Assembly (NCBI GenBank): GCA_002391385.1
Contig: DGEY01000074.1
Span: forward strand, 1,762-9,487
Direction: 5' to 3'
From: Firmicutes bacterium UBA3914
GTDB taxonomy: Bacteria > Bacillota > Limnochordia > Darwinibacteriales > Darwinibacteriaceae
DNA length: 7,726 nucleotides
Shown here: positions 1 to 6,032 of the stretch, one piece after another
How positions within the stretch are numbered: position 1 is the first letter of the stretch
How the letters are laid out: each line of letters starts with the position of its first letter
The notes under the pieces: model-generated
The model's input: only the letters and a program-made list of their open reading frames with translations
Told to the model about the DNA's origin: nothing
The model's database searches: none
Translations under genes and position numbers: made by a program

Positions 1-813
1 CTTAACCATCTCGGGGGTGACCACGTTGGCCACGGAGACGCCGATGAACACATCTGCGCCCCGCATGGCTTCCGCCAGGGTCTGCTTGATGCCCTCTGGA
101 TTGGTGGCCTGGGCAATCTCCTCCTGGCAAGGATTGTTGGCGGGATCGCCCGGGATCAACCTGCCGTGGCGGCCGCAGGGGATGATGTTTTTGTAGCCGT
201 CTTCCAAGAGGGTGAGGACGATGGCCGCACCAGCGGCGCCGATTCCGTTCACCACGATCACCGCATCTTTATCCTTGCCCACAACCTTCAGGGCGTTGAT
301 CAGGCCGGCCAGGGTGACAACGGCCGTGCCGTGCTGGTCGTCGTGGAAGACGAACATGTTGGTCTCTTCCTTCAAGCGCCGCTCAATCTCGAAGCAGCGG
401 GGGGCGGAGATGTCTTCTAGGTTTACCCCGGCGATGGTGGGTTCCAGGGATTTCACAATCTGCACGATTTCGTCCACATCCTGGGTGTTGAGGCAGAGGG
501 GAATGGCATTGACATTGGCAAATTCCTTAAACAAAACCGCCTTGCCTTCCATAACCGGCAGCGCCGCCGCGGGGCCGATGTTGCCCAGGCCCAGAACCGC
601 GGTGCCATCGGAAACCACGGCAATGGTGTTGCCCTTCCACGTGTAATCCCAGACTCGTTCGGGATTCTCTGCAATTTCCCGGCAGGGGGCAGCCACACCT
701 GGGGAGTACGCTAGGCTGAGGTCAGCTGAGTTTTTAACCGTGGCTTTGCTGATAATTTCCACCTTGCCGCGCCACTCCTTGTGTTTTTCCAGCGCTTGTG
801 CATATACGTTCAT
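1..813 (-). CDS. Malic enzyme (malate to pyruvate + CO2), N-terminal 271 residues; C-terminus beyond window
   Basis: This cytosolic enzyme oxidatively decarboxylates malate to pyruvate with NAD(P) and a divalent metal. The reading frame stays open from the ATG at 813 to the window edge. Near the N-terminus is Y-S-P-G-V-A, with the catalytic-type Tyr at about residue 36. The catalytic Lys lies in E-G-K-A-V at about 91. Metal-ligand acidic residues fall in L-E-D-I-S (about 132-136) and F-H-D-D-Q-H-G-T (about 156-163). The dinucleotide fold begins with N-G-I-G-A-A-G-A-A-I at about 188-197. These mark the short bacterial malic enzyme of about 400 residues, so roughly a third is missing; whether a phosphotransacetylase-like extension follows cannot be seen. 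An AAAGGAGGAG ribosome site sits about 6 nt before the start. It is the last visible gene of the minus-strand cluster, 112 bp after the alarmone synthetase. Cofactor preference (NAD or NADP) cannot be settled here. Confidence 0.95.
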   Translation of the reverse strand, partial: MNVYAQALEKHKEWRGKVEIISKATVKNSADLSLAYSPGVAAPCREIAENPERVWDYTWKGNTIAVVSDGTAVLGLGNIGPAAALPVMEGKAVLFKEFANVNAIPLCLNTQDVDEIVQIVKSLEPTIAGVNLEDISAPRCFEIERRLKEETNMFVFHDDQHGTAVVTLAGLINALKVVGKDKDAVIVVNGIGAAGAAIVLTLLEDGYKNIIPCGRHGRLIPGDPANNPCQEEIAQATNPEGIKQTLAEAMRGADVFIGVSVANVVTPEMVK

Positions 814-886
814 CGAGTCTCCTCCTTTTGTTTTGCGTCCTCTGCACGTCTCTACCAACTACATTCCACAATGAATGCTCCGTTCC

Positions 887-911
887 TTAGGAGTGTGCTG
901 TTAAGAGTGTG
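887..911. repeat. Imperfect 11-bp direct repeat between the synthetase and malic enzyme genes
   Basis: TTAGGAGTGTG at 887-897 and TTAAGAGTGTG at 901-911 differ at one base and are spaced 14 bp start to start. They lie in the 112-bp gap upstream of the malic enzyme start, about 75-100 nt from it. Such spacing could suit a regulator half-site pair, but no known operator was recognised and chance is possible. The rest of the gap holds a 5-bp inverted repeat (CATTC/GAATG, 862-877) and the malic enzyme ribosome site. No T-rich terminator is present. Confidence 0.35.
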
Positions 912-925
912 TAAAAATATGCGTC

Positions 926-2194
926 TTAAGCTTTTTGTTCTTGCAAACTAGGTTCGACTGCTCCCTGCTGGAGAAAACTGAGGAAGCCCTGCAAAAACTC
1001 CTCCCCCCGTTCCAGTTCTTCTTCACTGGGCGGTGCGCTGCCAAAGACGATTTGGTTCCGCAGCTTTTTGGCCCGCCGGAGTTTCTCTTCCGTTTGGCCA
1101 TCTAGAACCAGATCCGCGGGTTCACCCCTGAGCACTTGGTGGAGGACCTGCCCCAAAGCCCGTTCAACCCCGATCCAGCTGCGCATAAAGGGGCCCAGGC
1201 CGCCAGTTTCCGAGAAGAAGGACAGGGTTTCGTAGGGAGTGCCGAAGGGGTCGGTGGCACCAACGGTGGTCCGGGCCCGATCGTAGGCGCCGTACAGATC
1301 GGGATTATTCACAAGCAGCTGGTCTACGATCTGCTGGGCCAGGGGTTCCGCCTGCGGGCTGAAGCGGCAGGTCTGCAGGATGGGGCGCAGGGCCGGCACA
1401 GAGTTGAGGCCGATGGTCTTCAGGAACTGGAACAGCACATCGGTGCGCCCGATGGAAAAGCGGCATTCGGGGCCCGGGAGTGCTCTGCGCTTCTGATCGG
1501 TGAGGTAGGAGGCGAGCTCATAGTGGTTGAAAAAGGGGTGCTGCTCAGCGTTGATCCTCCTTTTCACCGCGGTCTGCAGACGTTCCAGGGCCATCTCGCC
1601 CTCGTACATCAGCCCGTTGAGCTCATCCAGGATTGCGTACTCGTCCTGGGAGAGAAAACTTCCGGTGGATTTATAAACCAGATCGTGCTCCACCTCGGCC
1701 CAGGCATGCATCAAAACAGAGCCCACCTGCACCTCGATGACGTAGTTGGCCAGGTGCTGCTCTTCTGGGGGAAGGGATTCAGGTTTTAAGTAGAGGCGAT
1801 AATGGCGGCCCACATAGCCTAAAAACTGCTTGGGATAGGCTCCGGGATGGCCTAAGGCCTCCGGGAAATCCTTCACACTGTCCACGTTGAAGTTGGAGCG
1901 GATAAACTGATCCACTTCTCTTTGGTCCTGGGGGAAAAACAGGGCGATGCGCACCCCAGCCAGGTCAACTATATCTTCATAGATCTCGGCAATACTCCGG
2001 TAGTTCTTTTCCTGCGCCCGGTCCTCAACCTTCGAGGCGAGACTATCCAGCCGTTTGGCCCTGGAGGTAACTAAAACCCGCAGGCCCTGCCGTTTCAGTG
2101 CACTTTCACACTGGTAGGCACAGACCTCCGCCAGGTGCTGAAAGTGACCAATCTTACCCCTGTAGTCTTCGAGGAACTCCTTAATTAAAGCCAT
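926..2194 (-). CDS. RelA/SpoT-domain (p)ppGpp synthetase, hydrolase-less, with long C-terminal extension
   Basis: This protein probably transfers pyrophosphate from ATP to GDP or GTP to make the alarmone (p)ppGpp in the cytosol. The synthetase core spans about residues 25-215. It has R-A-K-R-L-D-S-L-A-S-K (45-55, an exact RxKxxxSxxxK), D-L-A-G-V-R (77-82, metal Asp), G-Y-x-x-x-H (126-131), E-V-Q (154-156, catalytic Glu) and H-A-W-A-E-V-E-H (163-170). There is no N-terminal HD hydrolase domain and no TGS/ACT region, so this is not a full-length Rel. At 422 residues it is about twice a typical small alarmone synthetase. The extra 200 residues are predicted mostly helical and contain K-L-R-N-Q-I-V-F-G at 377-385, reminiscent of a HEPN-type R-N-x-x-x-H motif with Phe in place of His. 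The ATG at 2194 has a good site (AGGAG, about 7 nt upstream). The gene starts 34 bp after the serine hydrolase. The alarmone product, and whether it is housekeeping or toxic, cannot be read from sequence. Confidence 0.88.
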   Translation of the reverse strand: MALIKEFLEDYRGKIGHFQHLAEVCAYQCESALKRQGLRVLVTSRAKRLDSLASKVEDRAQEKNYRSIAEIYEDIVDLAGVRIALFFPQDQREVDQFIRSNFNVDSVKDFPEALGHPGAYPKQFLGYVGRHYRLYLKPESLPPEEQHLANYVIEVQVGSVLMHAWAEVEHDLVYKSTGSFLSQDEYAILDELNGLMYEGEMALERLQTAVKRRINAEQHPFFNHYELASYLTDQKRRALPGPECRFSIGRTDVLFQFLKTIGLNSVPALRPILQTCRFSPQAEPLAQQIVDQLLVNNPDLYGAYDRARTTVGATDPFGTPYETLSFFSETGGLGPFMRSWIGVERALGQVLHQVLRGEPADLVLDGQTEEKLRRAKKLRNQIVFGSAPPSEEELERGEEFLQGFLSFLQQGAVEPSLQEQKA

Positions 2195-2219
2195 GGCGCT
2201 CTCCTATCCGTCAGTATTT

Positions 2220-2240
2220 AACCTCCCATCACCAGAGGTT
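2220..2240 (-). other. Small inverted repeat overlapping the serine hydrolase stop codon
   Basis: AACCTC (2220-2225) and GAGGTT (2235-2240) can pair with a 9-nt loop that includes the TGA stop of the serine hydrolase gene. On the minus-strand transcript the hairpin is followed by AAATACTG rather than a U-run, so it is not a standard intrinsic terminator. It lies about 25 nt before the ribosome site of the alarmone synthetase gene. It could affect mRNA stability or coupling, or be a chance stem. Confidence 0.3.
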
Positions 2241-4148
2241 AAGCTGCCACAACACGAAAATCACGGCGAGCACGTCCAGGGTGAGCAGCACATAGTGAAT
2301 TCTCTGCCCGAGGCTGCCTCCTTTCGCGGCCAGGAGGTAGATGGCGGTGAGAAGCATCACCGCGCCCAGCCCCACTAGAATCTTCGTGAGCACGAGCAGC
2401 ACGTTAAGGGTAGAGGAAGGTTCTAAAACCACCATGGGCACATCGTATTCAGGATGGAGCGTGTTCAGCACTTCTGCCCCCAGCACAAGGGCGGTGAAAA
2501 AGAGCAGGATAAACAGGACCGCCAGCGCCTTGGGTAAAACCAGGGGTTTGTGCCTGGGGCGAATCCTGAACACCCCCCGGATCCAGGCAATGAGCGTGCC
2601 CAGCATGAACAGGCAGGAGCCGGCCACAAGGGTGGTTAAAAAGGCTGGCGTCTGATACCAAGGCGTGCGCAGCCAGGCCCCTGGACCCGGCAGCAGAATG
2701 CGCACCGCTCTGCCGTCGTCGAACACAAAGGCGATCTTAGCGTCCCCGTGCAGCTCCTGGAACAGCCCGGGGGCGATTTCCCCGAAGCGCTGGACCGCTC
2801 CGCCCGCCTGCAGCAGGAGATAGCCCTGGGAATCCACATCCACAGTGAGGGGCTGCGCCAGGCGCACCACCGATTCCACTCCGGTGAAATTGGAGCGGGA
2901 GCTGTGGTACACCCCCCGGTAGTTGGCTTCCGTGCCCTCGGTGATGGGGCGCGGCTGGGGCCCTGCCCCTTCTGCCGGGGGGAAATAGCGGTCCAGGAAG
3001 GCCTTGAGGACCAGACCCCGCAGCTCGCTGCCTGCCGGGGAGTTGTACACCACATACAGGCCCACATCTTCCTCGGGGAGGAAGTAGAGGCCGCTGCTGA
3101 ACAGGAAGGTATCGCCGCCGTGGCCTAAAATTCTGCGGCCGTTGTACTCCGCTTCCATGAGGCCGTAGGTCATCCCAGGGAGCTCGGGATGCGCGGCAAA
3201 CTGCCGGCTCAGCATGGTCCGCATGGTCTCTTCAGCTAAAAGGCGCTCCGGGCCCTCGTCCTCTGCGGACTGCTCCGGGCTTGGTCCGGGCAGCTCGCCT
3301 AAACTGAGCAAGGCCAAAAGCAGCCGGGCCATATCTAGGCTGCTGGTGGTTAAGCCCCCGGCGGGGTAGTTTTGCACATACTCGAAGCCGCCGGCTATGT
3401 AGCGCCCGGCTTCATAGCGGTAACCCCGGCTCAGGCGGGCCGCCAGGTCCCCGGGGAGCTCCTGCCGGAAGGTGGTGGAGGTGAGGCCCAAGGGAGTCAA
3501 GAGCTGCTCCTGGGCGTAGGCGGCAAAGGGCTGGCCGCTCACCCGTTCCACAATATAGGCGGCAAGGGCTGTGCCGTAATTGGAATAGGCCATGATCGAT
3601 CCGGGCGTAAAGACCCTGGCGGGGAGATGTTCCTTCACATACTGCCCCAAGGGCTTGAGCAGTTCCGGATCTGCCACAATCGTCCAGGCCACCTCGTCCT
3701 CAAAACCTGCCGTATGGGTCATGAGGTGGTGGAGGGTGATGGGGGGAACGTCCTTGGTGGAAGTGGTGCGCGGGGGGATGGTGAAGTCCAGGTAGGTATT
3801 GACATCGGCATAGAGGTCCAGCTTCCCCTGTTCCACCAGCTGCATCACGGCCAGCCAGACCAGGATTTTGGAAATGGAACCTGGCCGGTGGACCGTGATC
3901 CCGGGCTCCATGGGGATCTCCTCTGCCAAGTCGGCGAAACCGTAGCCTTTGGCCAACACAATCTCGCCCTGGGCAACCACCACAACCTCGGCGCCGGGGA
4001 TCTTGTTCTGCCTGAGCTGAACGGAAAACACTCCGTCAAAGAACGCTTCCAAGGCCGCTGGATCCTGCACGCTGCTGCTTTGGGCAGAAGCGGCAGAGAC
4101 CGCCATAAGTAGTGCAAGGATAACCACTGGTGCGCAGCACTTTTTCAT
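2229..4148 (-). CDS. Secreted beta-lactamase/PBP-like serine hydrolase with four C-terminal membrane helices
   Basis: This is a class C beta-lactamase-fold serine hydrolase (beta-lactamase, DD-peptidase and esterase superfamily), acting outside the cell and held by a membrane domain. Numbered from the ATG at 4148, residues 1-22 form a signal peptide (M-K-K start, hydrophobic core, A-S-A cleavage site). The catalytic motifs are complete: S-I-S-K at 91-94 (nucleophile Ser91, Lys94), Y-S-N at 188-190 and H-G-G at 343-345. A beta-rich linker (about 400-490) precedes helices near 501-523, 541-561, 579-605 and 617-637. The basic loop I-R-G-V-F-R-I-R-P-R-H-K after the first helix fits a cytosolic side, which leaves the catalytic domain outside. 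An in-frame GTG at 4157 adds three residues. ATG 4148 is preferred because GGGGTGGG lies about 5 nt before it and MKK is a normal signal start. The substrate is unknown; peptidoglycan or peptide hydrolysis is as likely as antibiotic hydrolysis. Confidence 0.9.
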   Translation of the reverse strand: MKKCCAPVVILALLMAVSAASAQSSSVQDPAALEAFFDGVFSVQLRQNKIPGAEVVVVAQGEIVLAKGYGFADLAEEIPMEPGITVHRPGSISKILVWLAVMQLVEQGKLDLYADVNTYLDFTIPPRTTSTKDVPPITLHHLMTHTAGFEDEVAWTIVADPELLKPLGQYVKEHLPARVFTPGSIMAYSNYGTALAAYIVERVSGQPFAAYAQEQLLTPLGLTSTTFRQELPGDLAARLSRGYRYEAGRYIAGGFEYVQNYPAGGLTTSSLDMARLLLALLSLGELPGPSPEQSAEDEGPERLLAEETMRTMLSRQFAAHPELPGMTYGLMEAEYNGRRILGHGGDTFLFSSGLYFLPEEDVGLYVVYNSPAGSELRGLVLKAFLDRYFPPAEGAGPQPRPITEGTEANYRGVYHSSRSNFTGVESVVRLAQPLTVDVDSQGYLLLQAGGAVQRFGEIAPGLFQELHGDAKIAFVFDDGRAVRILLPGPGAWLRTPWYQTPAFLTTLVAGSCLFMLGTLIAWIRGVFRIRPRHKPLVLPKALAVLFILLFFTALVLGAEVLNTLHPEYDVPMVVLEPSSTLNVLLVLTKILVGLGAVMLLTAIYLLAAKGGSLGQRIHYVLLTLDVLAVIFVLWQLNLW

Positions 4149-4244
4149 CTGTCCCACCCCACGAGGAAGTTACTAGCTTCACCTCCAGACTTCTCCACGG
4201 TGAGATGGGGTTCCTCCCGCCGCCCCACAATTTGTGAACGCCGC

Positions 4245-4706
4245 CTAGCTGAGCAAACCGCAGCGTTTGGCCACCCACACCTTGAGGGCAAAGCGGGCGG
4301 CAAACAGCAGCAGCATGGGAATGGGGTAGAACCACTCCGCGTAGCTGAACAGGCCTGCCCCCTTCACCACCTGGCTGAAACCGGTGGCCAGAAGAGCCCA
4401 GCCCAGCAAATACAGGTAACCCAGGGGTTCGTTGGAGCGGGGCCAGAAGTGGAGGAAAAAGACCGCGATGAAGGTCCAGACGATGTAGGAGAGCAGCGGA
4501 TTGCTTCCGGCTTGGATCAGGCCCACGTTGTGGAAGGCAGTGATCCCCAGGCCGCCGGTGATCAGGCCTTCCAGATACTCCAGGAGCCCGCCCAAAACTG
4601 CTCCGTAGGGCAGCAGCAGGCGCAGGTTGTCCCGGGGTACAGTGAGGAGCACAAATCCGCCCACGAGCAGGAGTAAAACGGGATAGATTAAGGCTTGGGC
4701 AGTCAC
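4245..4706 (-). CDS. Small polytopic membrane protein of unknown function
   Basis: The 153-residue product is not recognised. It is very hydrophobic, with about five candidate membrane segments: roughly 5-22, 29-56 (glycine-rich, interrupted by E-Y-L-E), 70-88, 95-114 and 121-143. Short charged turns are P-R-D-N (24-27) and P-R-S-N-E-P (89-94), and the tail K-V-W-V-A-K-R-C (142-149) is basic. Aromatic residues cluster in the last third (Y-A-E-W-F-Y-P-I-P). No catalytic motif or lipobox is visible. The start is GTG at 4706, preceded by AAAGGA about 10 nt upstream; that spacing is long but no better start is in frame. It would be the first gene of the minus-strand cluster, 96 bp before the serine hydrolase, so a shared envelope role is an inference from position only. 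The hydrophobic pattern and good spacing between neighbours make it a likely real gene. Confidence 0.75.
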   Translation of the reverse strand: MTAQALIYPVLLLLVGGFVLLTVPRDNLRLLLPYGAVLGGLLEYLEGLITGGLGITAFHNVGLIQAGSNPLLSYIVWTFIAVFFLHFWPRSNEPLGYLYLLGWALLATGFSQVVKGAGLFSYAEWFYPIPMLLLFAARFALKVWVAKRCGLLS

Positions 4707-4739
4707 GGGGCACCATTCCTTTCCATAGTGTCAAGGAAT

Positions 4740-4745
4740 AGTATA
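4740..4745 (-). promoter_or_regulatory. Candidate -10 element for the minus-strand cluster
   Basis: TATACT on the minus strand matches the vegetative -10 consensus at five of six positions. It lies about 34 nt before the GTG start of the small membrane protein, which would give a 5' leader of roughly 25-30 nt. No good -35 hexamer is visible at 16-18 bp spacing, so this is a weak call. An overlapping TATAAC on the plus strand (4742-4747) could equally serve the divergent Nudix gene, with only a poor TTTCCA 16 bp upstream. Confidence 0.3.
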
Positions 4746-4799
4746 ACCACCCTTACTGTCCAGATTACTGCAGGCAAAAAGAAAGGGTGACCGGCCCCG

Positions 4800-4825
4800 G
4801 GCAAAAGGAGTCTCTGCCTTTTGCC
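4800..4825 (+). other. Perfect 9-bp stem-loop in the Nudix gene leader
   Basis: GGCAAAAGG (4800-4808) and CCTTTTGCC (4817-4825) pair perfectly around an 8-nt loop, AGTCTCTG. The stem ends 26 nt before the Nudix start. Neither strand has a U-run directly after the stem, so it does not read as an intrinsic terminator. The 5' arm and loop contain an AAAAGGAG Shine-Dalgarno-like stretch, but no start codon with a sensible frame follows it. It may be an mRNA leader structure or a DNA operator. Confidence 0.5.
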
Positions 4826-4837
4826 AGAATTACTGAC

Positions 4838-4846
4838 GAGAGGTGA
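4838..4846 (+). promoter_or_regulatory. Ribosome binding site deciding the Nudix start
   Basis: GAGAGGTGA lies 5 nt before GTG at 4852. The alternative in-frame GTG at 4843 falls inside this motif and has no site of its own, so initiation at 4852 is preferred. Confidence 0.65.
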
Positions 4847-4851
4847 TAGTT

Positions 4852-5337
4852 GTGTTCAGGTTTACAACCAAGGACGTCTGGATTGGCAGCAGGGTAAGGC
4901 AGTTTAAGATGGTTGATCATCCCGGAGCCGCGGCCACCTTGGTGGTCAAGGACGGGCAGGTGCTCCTGGTGGAACAGTACCGGCCCGCAGCGGGGCGCAA
5001 GATGCTGGAGATCCCCGCGGGGACCATTGACCGCAGCGAGCCGCCCCTGGAATGCGCGCGCCGGGAGCTCCAGGAGGAGACGGGCTACAGTGCCGAAGAC
5101 TGGGAGTCCCTGGGGCATATTTATCCCACCCCCGGCTACACCAACGAGGTTTTACACCTTTTCTACGCCAGCGGGCTCACCAAGGGAGAGCAGCATCTAG
5201 ACCCCGGGGAAGATATCAACGTGCGCTGGATTCCCCTGGAAAAGGTGGAGGAGATGATCGACCAGGGTGAGATCAACGACGCCAAAACCATCATTGCCGT
5301 TTTCAAGTACCTCAGAAACCTCAGGAAGCAGGGTTAA
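4852..5337 (+). CDS. Nudix hydrolase, ADP-ribose pyrophosphatase type
   Basis: This 161-residue cytosolic enzyme probably splits ADP-ribose or a related nucleoside diphosphate sugar into AMP and a sugar phosphate, using Mg2+. A full Nudix box (GX5EX7REUXEEXGU) runs from Gly57 to Tyr79 with R-E-L-Q-E-E-T-G-Y at its end. It is preceded by E-I-P-A-G (53-57), as in ADP-ribose pyrophosphatases. The P-T-P-G-Y-T-N-E segment at 92-99, about 15 residues after the box, is the usual ADP-ribose-subfamily marker. N-terminal V-E-Q-Y-R (40-44) also fits. The length is slightly short for the family (about 170-200), the shortness being at the N-terminus. Bacillus subtilis NudF would be the nearest named relative, but the match is to the family, not to a specific orthologue. 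It is the only plus-strand gene here, diverging from the membrane-protein cluster and converging on the nucleotidyltransferase. An alternative substrate such as another NDP-sugar is possible. Confidence 0.93.
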   Translation: MFRFTTKDVWIGSRVRQFKMVDHPGAAATLVVKDGQVLLVEQYRPAAGRKMLEIPAGTIDRSEPPLECARRELQEETGYSAEDWESLGHIYPTPGYTNEVLHLFYASGLTKGEQHLDPGEDINVRWIPLEKVEEMIDQGEINDAKTIIAVFKYLRNLRKQG

Positions 5338-6032
5338 GACTCGCCCTCCAGGGGCGCCCCGATGTCCCGCCAGAACCCGGTGATCCGGTGGGCTTTGATG
5401 GGGACGCCATCGGCAGCCATCTGCGCCACCGCCGCGGAGAGTTCATATTCACCCCGGGGCGAAGGGCGCAGGTTTTTCAGATAGTGGAAGACCTGGGGCA
5501 GGAAGATATAAACCCCGCCGTTGTTCCAGTTGGTTTGGGACGTGCCCGGCGGGGGTTTTTCCACCAGGCGTTCCACAAAACCTCCCGCGCCCAGATACAC
5601 CGCGGCGCCGTGGGTGGGATCATCCATCCAGTTGATGGAGCTGACCATGGTGCCGTGCTCATTGAACAGCTGGGCCATGGCCCGGTAGTTCTCCGGGGCG
5701 ATGGCGATATCTCCGTAGGAGACAAAAAAGGGTTCTCCCTGCACAAACTGCTCCGCCTGGAGCAGGGCGGCTCCCGTTCCATACCTAGCCAGGTCCTGCT
5801 GGAGATAGGTGATCTGCACGCCCAGGGAGCTGCCGTCCTGATACCGGGCCTGGATCAGCTCACCTAAATGGCCGATGACCACGGCCAAGCGGTCCACGCC
5901 CGCCTCCCTCATCCCTAGAATTATATGCTCCAGGCACGGTTTCTTGCCCACGGGCAGCAGCGCTTTGGGCACCTTGGCCCCCAGCGCGCCCAGCCTAGTG
6001 CCTTTCCCAGCCGCCAGGATTACGCCCCGCAC
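5334..6032 (-). CDS. Short sugar-1-phosphate nucleotidyltransferase (NTP_transferase family)
   Basis: This cytosolic enzyme couples a sugar-1-phosphate to an NTP, giving an activated nucleotide sugar and pyrophosphate. The GT-A-type core shows L-A-A-G-K-G-T-R-L (6-14) with V-P-K-A-L-L-P-V-G (21-29) for nucleotide and phosphate binding. Y-G-D at 106-108 carries the metal Asp, E-K-P is at 158-160, N-N-G-G-V-Y at 170-175, and G-F-W-R-D-I-G at 219-225 is the second metal-site region. At 232 residues it ends just after that motif and has no left-handed beta-helix, as in short MurU-like, CDP- or GDP-sugar enzymes. It is therefore not a GlmU or GlgC type. Base and sugar specificity cannot be assigned. 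The start is GTG at 6032, immediately after the TAA of the mutase gene, with AAAGGAGG 7 nt upstream inside that gene's end, so translation is probably coupled. Its stop overlaps the Nudix stop. Confidence 0.92.
   Translation of the reverse strand: MRGVILAAGKGTRLGALGAKVPKALLPVGKKPCLEHIILGMREAGVDRLAVVIGHLGELIQARYQDGSSLGVQITYLQQDLARYGTGAALLQAEQFVQGEPFFVSYGDIAIAPENYRAMAQLFNEHGTMVSSINWMDDPTHGAAVYLGAGGFVERLVEKPPPGTSQTNWNNGGVYIFLPQVFHYLKNLRPSPRGEYELSAAVAQMAADGVPIKAHRITGFWRDIGAPLEGES

Noticed and set aside
1136..1789. Plus-strand open frame of 217 codons opposite the alarmone synthetase
   Set aside because: A composition-driven shadow; the opposite strand carries clear RelA/SpoT motifs.
926..2194. 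Reading the synthetase as a toxic toxin-antitoxin alarmone synthetase or phage-defence fusion
   Set aside because: No separate antitoxin gene, zinc-finger C-terminus or defence neighbours are visible. The surrounding genes are metabolic or envelope-related, so this stays a speculation rather than a call.
3372..4112. Long plus-strand open frame of 246 codons opposite the serine hydrolase
   Set aside because: It lies wholly antisense to a gene with complete catalytic motifs. Its Gly/His/Gln-rich product is typical of GC-rich antisense shadows, and there is no recognisable domain.
4036..4734. Minus-strand frame of 232 codons bridging the membrane protein and serine hydrolase
   Set aside because: It overlaps the coding part of both better-supported genes in another frame, and its product is Pro/Arg/Gly-rich with no domain.
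4729..4734. Perfect TTGACA on the minus strand as a -35 box
   Set aside because: It is only about 23 nt before the membrane-protein start codon, so the matching -10 would fall at or inside the coding region and no -10-like hexamer is there.
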